A DNA stretch of 24,874 nucleotides from DATFGK01 sp046712825 (GCA_046712825.1 JBKKCR010000219.1:1-24874); one strand, 5' to 3'; counted from the stretch's first letter, positions 1-7,935 are shown. The notes: generated from the sequence alone by a model not told the origin. Program-made: numbers and translations.

Positions 1-434
1 ACGTGGATGCTGCTGGTCGCGATCAGATCCTCGAGCTCCTGCTGCTTCGCCGCGCCTTTCTTGCCCGTCTCCGCGAAGCCGGCGGTGAAGATCACCACGA
101 ACGGGATCTTGGCCGCGACCGCCGACCGGAGGGCGTCGGCCGCGTTCGAGGTCAGTACAACGGCGACGTCGACCTCGTCGGGGACCGCTTCGAGCGAGGG
201 GTAGCAGCGCTCGCCGTCGCAGGTCTCGCGGTTGGGGTTGACGGGGATCACGCGGCGGCCGAGCGGCTCCGACCAGGAGCGGATCATCTTCCAGTTGAGG
301 GCGCTCTGCGAGCCGGCGGTATCCGAGGCTCCGACGACGGCGATGACCTTCGGCTGCATCAGCCGCTCGAGGTCGAGGTCACGCAATGCGAGCGGCCGTC
401 CCGTCACGTCGACCTTGCCGGTGGATGTACTCAT
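1..434 (-). CDS. NDP-forming acyl-CoA synthetase, CoA-binding domain (partial)
   Basis: This reading frame starts at the ATG complementary to 432-434 and stays open to the left edge (about 144 residues), so the C-terminus is missing. Residues 28-37 read PKVIAVVGAS, the glycine-rich start of a Rossmann-type CoA-binding domain, followed by IPVNPN, YPSLEAVPDEVDVAVV and VVIFTAGFAETG. These are the usual landmarks of the CoA-binding domain of ADP/NDP-forming acetyl- or acyl-CoA synthetases, which interconvert acyl-CoA with acid plus CoA and phosphorylate ADP. The phosphohistidine (ligase-CoA) and ATP-grasp regions would lie beyond the edge, so the substrate cannot be named. The start has no Shine-Dalgarno sequence but has a promoter-like TTGCGG/GAAACT pair with ATG 6 nt after the -10, so the mRNA is probably leaderless. 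A palindromic operator fills the promoter spacer. The gene is divergent from the acylase. Confidence 0.85.
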   Translation of the reverse strand, partial: MSTSTGKVDVTGRPLALRDLDLERLMQPKVIAVVGASDTAGSQSALNWKMIRSWSEPLGRRVIPVNPNRETCDGERCYPSLEAVPDEVDVAVVLTSNAADALRSAVAAKIPFVVIFTAGFAETGKKGAAKQQELEDLIATSSIH

Positions 435-440
435 GGCTTC

Positions 441-469
441 AGTTTCTGACGACCCGTCAGATTCCGCAA
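441..469 (-). promoter_or_regulatory. Leaderless promoter of the left-edge acyl-CoA synthetase gene
   Basis: Read on the minus strand, TTGCGG (464-469) is followed after 17 bp by GAAACT (441-446) and then 6 nt before the ATG. There is no Shine-Dalgarno sequence between the -10 and the start. The same TTGC/17/-10/6/ATG layout is found at both giant fusion genes, which supports the assignment. The palindrome at 445-462 occupies the spacer and overlaps the -10, the position expected for repression. Confidence 0.55.
445..462. promoter_or_regulatory. Probable TetR operator, copy 1 (TCTGACG-N3-CGTCAGA)
   Basis: The 18 bases TCTGACGACCCGTCAGAT form an inverted repeat with 7-bp arms (TCTGACG/CGTCAGA) around 3 bp. 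The identical 18 bases occur again at 18387-18404, in front of the operon that encodes a TetR regulator. Here the site lies between divergent genes, inside the minus-strand promoter and near the leader of the acylase, so it could control either or both. That the TetR protein of this window binds it is inferred from the shared sequence and its position. Confidence 0.65.
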
Positions 470-475
470 ACGTGA

Positions 476-539
476 CCTCCCGATCCTCACAAGTAGCTGT
501 GTCGGGAGGGAGGAGATGCACGATCCGACAAGAACTTAG
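476..539 (+). promoter_or_regulatory. Hairpin and possible 7-codon leader peptide ahead of the acylase
   Basis: CCTCCCGA (476-483) can pair with TCGGGAGG (502-509). The right arm contains GGGAGG, a good Shine-Dalgarno placed 6 nt before an ATG at 516. That ATG opens a seven-codon frame (MHDPTRT) ending at TAG 537-539, 7 nt before the GTG start of the acylase. A fold that hides this ribosome site, or translational reinitiation from the mini-frame, could set acylase expression. Only the sequence layout supports this. Confidence 0.3.
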
Positions 540-546
540 GTAGGGA

Positions 547-2946
547 GTGACAAAGCCCTCATTCGCCCGCGCTCGGCTCGCACTCCTCGCCCTCGCGGCT
601 CTCGCGGCCACGCTGCCCGTCGGTAGCGTGCAGGGCGCCACCTACCTGGCCACCATCCGACGCACCGCGAACGGGGTCCCGCACATCCTCGGCGAGGGCT
701 GGGGAAACCTCTCGTTCGGGGTCGGCTATGCGTTCGCCGAGGACAACTTGTGTCTGATGGCCGACACGTTTCTGACCGTCAACGCGGAACGCGCGCGCTA
801 CCTGGGCCCCGACGGGACCTACGTATCTGAAGCCAACGGCGTCGAGCCCTCCAACCTGGACAGCGACTTCTACTATCAGTGGATCAACGAGTCCGGGGTG
901 GTCGAGGGGCTCATCGACGGGACATGGCCGAACTCAACGGCGCTTTCACAGCCGATCCGCGACGGCACCGAAGGATGGGTCGCCGGTTACAACCGGCTCA
1001 TCCAGGACGCGCGTGCCGGGCTGCGCCGGGCCCCGGCGTGTCTCAACGAGCCGTGGGTGAAGACCGTCGAGCCGCTTGCGCTCTACCGTCGCTACTACCA
1101 GCTCGTGTTGTTCGCGTCGAAGGGTGCGCTCCTGGAGTACATCGTCGGCGCGCAACCGCCGCTGCCGACCGTGGTGCCGTATCCGGGTGACACGTCCGAG
1201 GTCGACAAGCTTCCCAGCGCCTCGAATCTCGCGATCGGCTCCAACGCCTACGCGCTCGGCTCCGAGGCGACCGACACAGGCCGCGGCATGGTGCTCGGGA
1301 ACCCGCACTTCCCGTGGCGGGGGCCCGAGCGGTTCTATGAGTTCCATCTGACCTGGCCGGGCAACGTGAACGTCATGGGCGGCGCGCTGTTCGGGAGCCC
1401 GCTCGTTCACATCGGCGTCAACGATCACATGGCGTGGAGCCATACGGTCTCGGTGCCGTACCGGTTCACGCCCTACGAGCTCAAGCTCCTGCCCGGCGAT
1501 CCGACGGCGTACCTGTGGGACGGCGGGATCCGCAAGATGAAGGCGACGACCGTCAGCGTCGATTCGAAGCAACCCGACGGAAGCCTCAAGCCCGAGCAGC
1601 ACACGTTCTACGAGACCCACTTCGGGCCGGTGATGAACTTCACGGGCGCATTGATGCCGTGGACGCCGGCGGTCGCGTACGCGCTCAAGGATGCGAACGA
1701 AGACAATTTCCGGATCCTCGAGCACTTCGTCGAGGTGAATCGCGCCTCCTCCGTCGCCGAGGTCGAGCAGATCCTCGGCCGGCATCTCGGCATCCCGTGG
1801 GTGAACACGATCGCTGCCGACGACACCGGCAAGGCGTTCTACGCGGACATCAGCGTCGTGCCCCACCACACCGACACGCAGCTGCTGCTCTGCACGACGG
1901 CGGTCGGCGAGGCGCTCGAGGCGCTCGCGCGTCTGCCGGTGCTCGACGGCTCGCGGTCGGACTGCCAGCCGGGCAGCGATCCCGACGCGCCGGTCCCGGG
2001 GATCCTCGGGGCCGGGAACCTGCCGAAGCTGTTCCGCAACGACTACGTCGCGAACTCGAACAACAGTCACTGGATCGCGAACCCGGAGGAGCCGCTCGAG
2101 GGCTACCCGTACGTCACCGGCGCCGAGCGGACCGTGCTCGAGCCGCGCGCACGGCTCGGCTTCACGATGATCCGCGAGCGACTCGACGGGACCGACGGAC
2201 GGCCGGGCAACGTGTTCACCCTGGATCAGCTGCAGGAGACGGTGTTCAACAACCGACAGTACCTCGGGGAGCTGGTGCGCGACGACCTCGTCGCCTCGTG
2301 CGAGTTGGTGCCGATCGTGCCGCTCGCCGACGGCTCGCTCGTGGACGTGAGCGAGGCCTGCGGCGTGCTGCGCGACTGGGACCTGCACGCGAACCTCGAC
2401 TCGCGCGGCGCGCACCTGTTCCGCGAGTTCGTAAACGCTTCGTTCGGGCAGCTCCCAGACCTGTTCTGGCTGGACGGCTTCGACGCGAACCAGCCGGTCG
2501 ACACACCGCGGAAGATGAACCCGTTGTCGCCGCAGGTGCTTCAAGGGCTCGGGACCGCGGTGAAGCGGTTGCAGGACGCCGGCGTCGCACTCGACGCGCC
2601 GCTCGGAGACATCCAGCGTGCGATCCGCGGGGCCGACTCGATCCCGATCCATGGCGGGTCCGAGCACGGCATCTTCAACTACATCTCCAGCCCGTTCAGC
2701 GGGGACGCGAGGGGCTATCCCGACACGACCTACGGCTCGAGCTTCGTCATGACCGCCACCTGGGACGGCCCCGGCGTTCCGCGTGCGAAGTCGATCCTCA
2801 CCTACTCGCTGTCCACGGACCCGGAGTCGCCGTACTTCGGCGATCAGACCTGGCTGTACTCGGCGAAGCAATGGGTGCCGATGCACCTGACCGAAGACGC
2901 TGTGCTGGCAAACCTGATCACGCCCGGATACACGGTCACCGGCTAG
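547..2946 (+). CDS. Secreted penicillin-acylase-family Ntn hydrolase (aculeacin/PvdQ type)
   Basis: This 799-residue precursor starts at GTG 547, the first possible start after an in-frame stop at 541-543. Residues 1-30 form a signal peptide (basic start, Leu/Ala-rich core, ending VQGA). The family makes an N-terminal alpha chain and a beta chain by self-cleavage before a serine. Here the site is Gly231-Ser232 in AIGSNAYALG, making Ser232 the predicted nucleophile. Further landmarks are GMVLGNPHFPW, WSHTV (His299-Thr300, like the HTHTV-type motif of aculeacin and acyl-homoserine-lactone acylases) and NNSHWIANP (505-513), which carries the conserved oxyanion Asn. The likely reaction is hydrolysis of an acyl amide, perhaps a long-chain acyl group, outside the membrane. 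The exact substrate (lactone signal, lipopeptide or beta-lactam) cannot be decided from sequence. The acyl-CoA synthetase downstream could activate a released fatty acid, which is inference. Confidence 0.88.
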   Translation: MTKPSFARARLALLALAALAATLPVGSVQGATYLATIRRTANGVPHILGEGWGNLSFGVGYAFAEDNLCLMADTFLTVNAERARYLGPDGTYVSEANGVEPSNLDSDFYYQWINESGVVEGLIDGTWPNSTALSQPIRDGTEGWVAGYNRLIQDARAGLRRAPACLNEPWVKTVEPLALYRRYYQLVLFASKGALLEYIVGAQPPLPTVVPYPGDTSEVDKLPSASNLAIGSNAYALGSEATDTGRGMVLGNPHFPWRGPERFYEFHLTWPGNVNVMGGALFGSPLVHIGVNDHMAWSHTVSVPYRFTPYELKLLPGDPTAYLWDGGIRKMKATTVSVDSKQPDGSLKPEQHTFYETHFGPVMNFTGALMPWTPAVAYALKDANEDNFRILEHFVEVNRASSVAEVEQILGRHLGIPWVNTIAADDTGKAFYADISVVPHHTDTQLLLCTTAVGEALEALARLPVLDGSRSDCQPGSDPDAPVPGILGAGNLPKLFRNDYVANSNNSHWIANPEEPLEGYPYVTGAERTVLEPRARLGFTMIRERLDGTDGRPGNVFTLDQLQETVFNNRQYLGELVRDDLVASCELVPIVPLADGSLVDVSEACGVLRDWDLHANLDSRGAHLFREFVNASFGQLPDLFWLDGFDANQPVDTPRKMNPLSPQVLQGLGTAVKRLQDAGVALDAPLGDIQRAIRGADSIPIHGGSEHGIFNYISSPFSGDARGYPDTTYGSSFVMTATWDGPGVPRAKSILTYSLSTDPESPYFGDQTWLYSAKQWVPMHLTEDAVLANLITPGYTVTG

Positions 2947-2984
2947 TCCGGTCGCAGGGATTCGGCTGAGCGTGCCCGGTACGT

Positions 2985-2990
2985 AATAAT
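2985..2990 (+). promoter_or_regulatory. Putative -10 element of the acyl-CoA synthetase gene
   Basis: AATAAT (five of six matches to TATAAT) lies 8 nt before the ATG at 2999. It is the only A/T-rich patch between the two genes, and no Shine-Dalgarno sequence precedes the start. This suggests a separate, leaderless or nearly leaderless transcript rather than simple read-through from the acylase. No convincing -35 is visible. Confidence 0.4.
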
Positions 2991-2998
2991 CGGCCGCG

Positions 2999-4633
2999 AT
3001 GGCCAGCCGGGAGCCCACCGCGCCACGAACCGACGGATCGACGGACGCTCGTGTGATCGGCGAGCTCCTCCGCGAGCGCGCGCAGAAACACCCCGACCAG
3101 CCCTACCTCGGCTCCGACCAGACGCTCCTGAGCTACGGCGAGGTCGACGCGCGCACCGACAGGCTTGCGGCCGGGCTCTCCGAGATCGGCGTCGCTCCCG
3201 GCGATCGCATCGCGGTGATCTCGGCCAACCGCATCGAGATGCTCGAGATCTTCTTCGCGTGCGCCAAGTCGGGCGCCGTCGAGGTCCCGCTCAACGTGTT
3301 CCTCAAAGGCGAGTTCCTCCGCTATCAGCTCGACGACTCGCAAGCCTCGACGCTGGTCGTCGATGCACCCGGGTGGGAAGCCGCCGCGCCCTTGCTCGAG
3401 CATCTCCCGGGACTGAAGCGCGTGATCGCGATGGACGAGCTTTCGGAGTTCCCGGCGAACCTCGACGTGGTGCCGTGGTCAGCGCTCGCAGCATCCACCG
3501 CTCCCACGCCGACCCCGGATCTGAGCTCGGCCAGCCTCCAGGCGATCCTCTACACGAGCGGCACGACCGGCATGCCGAAGGGTTGCATGCTCCCGCACGG
3601 CTGGTACATGAACGGCGCCAAGGTCGCATCCGAGATGCTCGAGTACCGGACCGACGACGTCCTGTTCACTGCGCTCCCGCTGTTTCACGCGTGGGCGCAG
3701 GGGATCGTGATGGGCGCGCTGGTGCATCACCTGACGGCGTGGGTCGACCCGATCTTCTCCGTCACGCGGCTACTCGACCGATTCCACGAGACCGGCGCGA
3801 GCGTGTTCACCGGCGTCGGCGCGATGGGGATGGCGATGCTCGGCGCGCCGGCCACCCACCGCGACAAGGACCACCGGCTGCGCGCGGCGTTGATGATCCC
3901 GTTCACGCCCGACCAGCAGCAGCAGTTCCTCGACCGGTTCGGTGCGGTGGTCCTCTCGCAGCTGTACGGCCAGACCGAGTGCGGCGCGATCACCTACGCA
4001 CGCCTTTCGGACGAGCGGAACCTCGGCTCGATCGGCAAGCCGGCGCCGTACCTCGACGTGCGACTGTTCGACGACGACGACATGGAGGTCCCTACCGGCG
4101 AGATCGGAGAGATCGTCGTCCGCGCGAAGGTCCCCAACGCACTCTACCTCGGTTACTGGCGCAAGCCCGAGGCGACGATCGAGACCTGGCGCAACCTCTG
4201 GCACCACACCGGCGACTACGGACGCGTCGACGACAAGGGCTGGATCACGTTCGTCGATCGCAAGAAGGACGCGCTGCGGCGACGCGGCGAGAACGTCTCG
4301 AGTCAGGAGCTCGAGCGCGCGATCGCCGGTCATCCGAAGATCGTCGAGGCTGCCGTCCATGCGATCCCGAGCCCGATGACCGAGGACGACATCAAGGCCT
4401 GCATCGTGGTCGAGCCGGGCCAAGACGTGAAGCCCGAGGAGCTGTTCGCGTTCTTCAAAGAGGTATTGCCGTACTTCGCGATCCCGCGCTACGTCGAAGT
4501 CGTCCTCGAGCTCCCGAAGAACGCCACGCTGCGCGTCATGAAGCATCTGCTCCGCGAGAAAGGCGTGACTGCCGAGACTTGGGATCTTGAGGGGATGGGG
4601 CTCAGCGTGGCGCCCGGGGAACGTCGTAGATAG
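2999..4633 (+). CDS. AMP-forming acyl-CoA synthetase (CaiC/FadD-like)
   Basis: This 544-residue protein belongs to the ANL superfamily of adenylate-forming enzymes, which activate a carboxylic acid with ATP and transfer the acyl group to CoA. Visible motifs are the phosphate-binding loop YTSGTTGMPKG (185-195), YGQTE (323-327), TGD (404-406) and the hinge region DRKKDALRRRGENVSS (420-435). Length is normal for the family. Near the C-terminus the usual catalytic Lys of the PTGK motif is replaced: the segment reads KNATLRVMK (507-515), with Arg512 at that place. I recall this variation in CaiC-like ligases, so loss of activity should not be assumed. It resembles carnitine/crotonobetaine-CoA ligase-like enzymes more than long-chain FadD, but the substrate is unknown. 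The start is the ATG just after an AATAAT element. The gene's end overlaps the convergent DUF4328 gene by 32 bp. Confidence 0.9.
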   Translation: MASREPTAPRTDGSTDARVIGELLRERAQKHPDQPYLGSDQTLLSYGEVDARTDRLAAGLSEIGVAPGDRIAVISANRIEMLEIFFACAKSGAVEVPLNVFLKGEFLRYQLDDSQASTLVVDAPGWEAAAPLLEHLPGLKRVIAMDELSEFPANLDVVPWSALAASTAPTPTPDLSSASLQAILYTSGTTGMPKGCMLPHGWYMNGAKVASEMLEYRTDDVLFTALPLFHAWAQGIVMGALVHHLTAWVDPIFSVTRLLDRFHETGASVFTGVGAMGMAMLGAPATHRDKDHRLRAALMIPFTPDQQQQFLDRFGAVVLSQLYGQTECGAITYARLSDERNLGSIGKPAPYLDVRLFDDDDMEVPTGEIGEIVVRAKVPNALYLGYWRKPEATIETWRNLWHHTGDYGRVDDKGWITFVDRKKDALRRRGENVSSQELERAIAGHPKIVEAAVHAIPSPMTEDDIKACIVVEPGQDVKPEELFAFFKEVLPYFAIPRYVEVVLELPKNATLRVMKHLLREKGVTAETWDLEGMGLSVAPGERRR

Positions 4634-6173
4634 CTGGGGGAGGGAGTGGCGGAGGAGGAGCCGCAGACGCCGGCTGCAAAGCAAGCAGTGACACCGTCGG
4701 CGCGATCTGATGGAGCTGGGCTTTCAAGCCCCCGAAGATCAGCGTGATAAGTCCGATGGCGGTTCCGGCCGCGAACAGATAGCAAAGATCGGTCGCGAAT
4801 TCGAGCTTGCTCCGCAGAACGAGTTCGTTTAGCGAATCATCGAGCGAGTGGACGACCCGGCCGAGGATCGACGCCCCCAGGAAAGCCATCCACCAGACCA
4901 CGAGGAGTCCCGTCCGCCCCCGTACCCGCGCTTCCTTCGAGTCGGGAGCCGCGCTTTCCCGATAGAGCTCTCTCATCGTCTGATAGGGCATGAGCAGGTT
5001 TGCGATCGGGATAAGCCACCAACCTGCGGCCCAAGCTGGCGTGAATTGGAGTTCTCCTTGGCTCCTCATGCCGAGCAGCGTGCGCTGTGCGCGGTGTTGC
5101 CAGATCATCCAAGCGATCCCTGTCATGAGGGTCGCGACGACTTGGACGATGAGGAGGGCATCGTGCAGCCCGGCCATGGACTTAAGGGTTTCGACGTTGA
5201 TGGCTCGACCATCCTGCAGTCGAGAAAGCCGGTCGATCAAGCCGAAACCGACTACGGCCGAAATGATCGCAAGCGCTCCTGCGATTCCCAGGAAAGCCAC
5301 GACCGCTTGACTCCGTCGCCTCAGAGCTCGTATCGCGGGCCGGTCCGGCTGCGACGCCTCCGCAAGCATGACTCGCTCGAGCGGCTCCGTCCCGGGGACG
5401 GGAGGCGGAGCGGGAGCGGCCCGTCGACGACGTGCCTGCCTTGTGACGAGGAACACGATGCCGAGTATGAGGATCGCCGGAACGAGCGCATAGCCGAGCC
5501 GATAGGCGATGGAGTCGTCCTCATGGACTGATTCCGTCACGGAGACATCCGCGCTCGGGATGCGTGACGCTTGCTGTTGGGCCATTGCGATCAGATCCTT
5601 GGGCTTCAGCTCGACGGTTCTACCGACCACAAGAACATGCACGAGGATGCGGTCCTTCTGGAAGTAGATCTGGTGCCCCTCCAATGGTTCGTTCGGGTCG
5701 CTGCGAAGCGTCTGTCCGACGGCACCCGGGATCGGAACCTCGAATACGGCGGCCACATCCGGACTGGCATTCCCCTGCCGGACAGCGGCTACGAAGAGTT
5801 CGGCCTGGAGACTCTGCGGGAACCGGTAGACGAGCACCATCAAGGCTTGATCTCGCCCGCGATCGGTCCATGATCGCCCGTATCCCTCCACTTCCCGCAG
5901 TCCATCCTTGCCGAGCTCACCCTCCGGATCGAGGAACATGCTGACGTCGGCGGGCGTGAGCTTCCCGGTGGGCACGTTCGGAATGGACATGCGCTCGAAT
6001 CCTTTAGGTCCATCGGGAACGATCATCTGCTCTAGGTCGCCGGGGGCTGGCGAGGGGGGAGCCGACGCCGAGGATGCGCCGATCGGGACGACAAAGATGA
6101 AGGCAGCAGAGGCGACCGCGACCGCCGCTCTAGCTGCGCGTGGGGTCCAGATGCGAGCTCCTGGTCCTTTCAT
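4602..6173 (-). CDS. Membrane protein with exported N-terminal domain and DUF4328
   Basis: The protein has about 523 residues. A start 12 nt further upstream (6185) is also possible; I prefer ATG 6173 because AATGCT lies 7 nt before it and neither start has a Shine-Dalgarno. A signal-like segment near residues 13-37 (AVAVASAAFIFVVPIGASSASA) is followed by an exported domain (about 40-220) of unknown fold, then a membrane helix near 228-245, a basic/proline-rich linker, and a C-terminal block with about five helices. That block contains WMIWQHRAQRTLLGM and WAAGWWLIPIANLLMPYQTMRELYR, the signature of DUF4328, a family common in actinobacteria without a known reaction. The exported domain may bind something while the membrane part anchors it, but no role can be named. 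The gene is convergent with the acyl-CoA synthetase and overlaps its end by 32 bp. Confidence 0.8.
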   Translation of the reverse strand: MKGPGARIWTPRAARAAVAVASAAFIFVVPIGASSASAPPSPAPGDLEQMIVPDGPKGFERMSIPNVPTGKLTPADVSMFLDPEGELGKDGLREVEGYGRSWTDRGRDQALMVLVYRFPQSLQAELFVAAVRQGNASPDVAAVFEVPIPGAVGQTLRSDPNEPLEGHQIYFQKDRILVHVLVVGRTVELKPKDLIAMAQQQASRIPSADVSVTESVHEDDSIAYRLGYALVPAILILGIVFLVTRQARRRRAAPAPPPVPGTEPLERVMLAEASQPDRPAIRALRRRSQAVVAFLGIAGALAIISAVVGFGLIDRLSRLQDGRAINVETLKSMAGLHDALLIVQVVATLMTGIAWMIWQHRAQRTLLGMRSQGELQFTPAWAAGWWLIPIANLLMPYQTMRELYRESAAPDSKEARVRGRTGLLVVWWMAFLGASILGRVVHSLDDSLNELVLRSKLEFATDLCYLFAAGTAIGLITLIFGGLKAQLHQIAPTVSLLALQPASAAPPPPLPPPAIYDVPRAPR

Positions 6174-6229
6174 CCGGCCTAGCATTCGCTGACCCCGACC
6201 ACAGGCCCCCCGCGCCTTTGACCGACTCG

Positions 6230-6324
6230 AGCGGCTTGGCCGTATTGCGTTGCTACCATCCGGGCAGGGCTGCTACCTCGGTAGTTCCCTCCGGGACCAC
6301 CAGCTCTTCGATCCCCGAGCCGCT
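6230..6324 (-). ncRNA. Possible structured RNA or 3'-UTR element (weakly SRP-like)
   Basis: This is the only sizeable gap between the TfoX-like and DUF4328 genes. On the minus strand the ends AGCGGCT and AGCCGCT pair over 95 nt. Inside, GGGAACTACC-GA-GGTAGCAGCCC can form a stem. The stretch GGTAGCAGCCC matches the 3' half of the conserved apical hairpin of bacterial small SRP RNA, but the partner half (GTCAGG) and the GGAA tetraloop are absent. It could therefore be a diverged RNA, a transcript-end structure of the upstream operon, or chance. There is no U-tract to call a Rho-independent terminator. Confidence 0.22.
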
Positions 6325-6334
6325 ACGCGACGGC

Positions 6335-6679
6335 TTAGCGCGGCTTGGGCTTCTTCTTGGCCGGGAGCGTCGCGACGTAAGTCGCCGACCGGTTGACCCA
6401 CTTCTTGAGCGACGCGCCTTTCGTGCCGGCGGGCCCGATGAACAGGAAGCCCTTCATCGGGCGGGCGATCATGTCCATGATCCGAGCGCCGGGCTCCTTC
6501 ACCATATTGTCGTGCTCGTCGACCGGCACGCGCACCATCAGGTCGGAACCGTGGACGCCGACGGCCATCTTGTCGTCGATCATGAACGCGATTCCGCCGA
6601 ACATCTTCTGCTCACGCAGGTTCTTGTGAACCCCGACGGCCGCGCGGACGCGATCGGCGAGGTCCTCGTCGTAGGCCAT
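6335..6679 (-). CDS. TfoX N-terminal domain protein
   Basis: This 114-residue protein matches the TfoX/Sxy N-terminal fold: MAYDEDLADRVRAAV, then KMFGGIAFMIDDKMAVGV (about 25-42), DLMVRVP, and MKGFLFIGPAG near residue 80. Length is normal for the stand-alone domain family. Sxy/TfoX regulates competence in Proteobacteria, but single-domain actinobacterial relatives have no established role, so no competence function is implied. A lysine-rich tail (KKKPKPR) may bind nucleic acid. The start ATG overlaps the stop of the upstream alpha/beta hydrolase (TGATG), so the two are almost certainly co-transcribed and translationally coupled. Confidence 0.85.
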   Translation of the reverse strand: MAYDEDLADRVRAAVGVHKNLREQKMFGGIAFMIDDKMAVGVHGSDLMVRVPVDEHDNMVKEPGARIMDMIARPMKGFLFIGPAGTKGASLKKWVNRSATYVATLPAKKKPKPR

Positions 6680-7935
6680 CAGGGACGCGCCGCGGGCTGC
6701 TCGATATGCTCGCGCTTGCGGAGCCAGTCGCTGTAGACGTAATCGGCGAAGCGCTCGACTGCGCGCACGACGTGCGCGGTCCGGATCGATGGAAAGACAT
6801 CGAACGCGTGCTGCGTACCCGGCAGCTCGGTGTAGACGACGAGATCGCCCGAAACCTCACGCAGCCGCTCGGCGAACCGGCGCGCTTCCTTCACCGGCGC
6901 GAGGTTGTCGTGCGCGCCGTGGATGATCAGGAACGGAGGCGCGTCGGGTCCGGCGCGGTGGATCGGCGACGCCTGGCGGAACGGCTCGGGGTCCTTCTTG
7001 TACTTGCGCTTGAAGACGACTTTCTCGAGCATGCCGCGCCGCCCGCGCGTGTTCAACGTCGACGCGTCGGTGAAGTCGTAGATGCCGTAGTGGGGGACGG
7101 CCGCCTGGAGGCTCGTGTCGGCGTCCTCGAACCCCGGCTGGAAGGCCGGGTCGTTCGGCGTCGTCGCGGCGAGCGCGGCGAGGTGCCCGCCGGCCGAGCC
7201 GCCGGTGATCATGATGAAGTTCGTATCGGCGCCGTATTCGGCGCCGTGCTCGCGGATCCAGGCGATCGCCTTCTTGACGTCCTCGATGTGCGCCGGCCAG
7301 GTCGAGCGCGGCGACATCCGGTAGTTCGGCGCGAAGCACACCCACCCACGCGAGGCGAAGTGCAGCATGAGCGGTTTTCCCTGCTGGTCCTTGTTCGAGA
7401 TCGTCCACGCGCCGCCGTGGATGAACAGCAGCACCGGCGCTCCGGTCGGATGGTCCTTGTGGCGGTAGACGTCGAGCAGGTTGCGGCGCTTCACGGGCCC
7501 GTACGGGAGGTTCCGGGTTCGCTCGACGTCCGGGTGGCGCATGTAGAACGGCAGCAGCATCTGCCGCCACGGCGCCTTGAGGTCGTGGTTCGCGGCCTTG
7601 TGCGGCAGGATCCGGGTCGCGTAATCGGGGCCGAGGTCTCGCTGCAGGGCGACCTCGGTGATGTGCTTCACCCGCACCGCCTCCAGGATCAGCCATGCCA
7701 GCCCTGCCACCGTCACCACGTTGAGGCCGACCGCGATCCATCCAGCGTTACCCTCGACCGCTCCGGCGACGGCGAACCAGATCGTGTAAACGGCGTTCGC
7801 GAGGAGCAGATGCGGCGCCAGCTCCTTCGTCAGCCAGCTCGAGAAGAAGCTGAACATCGAGAACGGGATCGGCCGCAGCGCGTTCAGCGTGATGGCTGTG
7901 AACACGATCGAGACGATGAGGAATGCCTTTGACAT
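6679..7935 (-). CDS. Membrane-anchored alpha/beta hydrolase (HSL-like esterase)
   Basis: This 418-residue protein opens with hydrophobic segments near 4-30, 44-62 and 65-85, followed by a catalytic domain from about residue 130. It has the oxyanion motif HGGAW (173-177), the nucleophile elbow GGSAGG (Ser247), Asp343 in HGAHDNLAP and His376 in GTQHAFDV, giving a complete Ser-Asp-His triad. HGGAW plus GxSAGG is typical of hormone-sensitive-lipase-like carboxylesterases, which cleave carboxylic esters. The membrane anchor suggests work on lipid or other hydrophobic esters, but the substrate is unknown. No Shine-Dalgarno precedes ATG 7935, while CACACT lies 6 nt upstream, consistent with a leaderless start. 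The gene is divergent from WS/DGAT and coupled to the TfoX-like gene downstream. Confidence 0.87.
   Translation of the reverse strand: MSKAFLIVSIVFTAITLNALRPIPFSMFSFFSSWLTKELAPHLLLANAVYTIWFAVAGAVEGNAGWIAVGLNVVTVAGLAWLILEAVRVKHITEVALQRDLGPDYATRILPHKAANHDLKAPWRQMLLPFYMRHPDVERTRNLPYGPVKRRNLLDVYRHKDHPTGAPVLLFIHGGAWTISNKDQQGKPLMLHFASRGWVCFAPNYRMSPRSTWPAHIEDVKKAIAWIREHGAEYGADTNFIMITGGSAGGHLAALAATTPNDPAFQPGFEDADTSLQAAVPHYGIYDFTDASTLNTRGRRGMLEKVVFKRKYKKDPEPFRQASPIHRAGPDAPPFLIIHGAHDNLAPVKEARRFAERLREVSGDLVVYTELPGTQHAFDVFPSIRTAHVVRAVERFADYVYSDWLRKREHIEQPAARP

Noticed and set aside
946..3018. 690-residue minus-strand open frame opposite the acylase
   Set aside because: Arg/Val/Glu-rich antisense shadow in high-GC DNA with no domain; the plus-strand acylase has clear motifs throughout.
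6186..6334. A confident SRP RNA gene or Rho-independent terminator
   Set aside because: The conserved GTCAGG half and GGAA tetraloop are missing and no U-tract follows a stem; kept only as a weak structured-RNA candidate.
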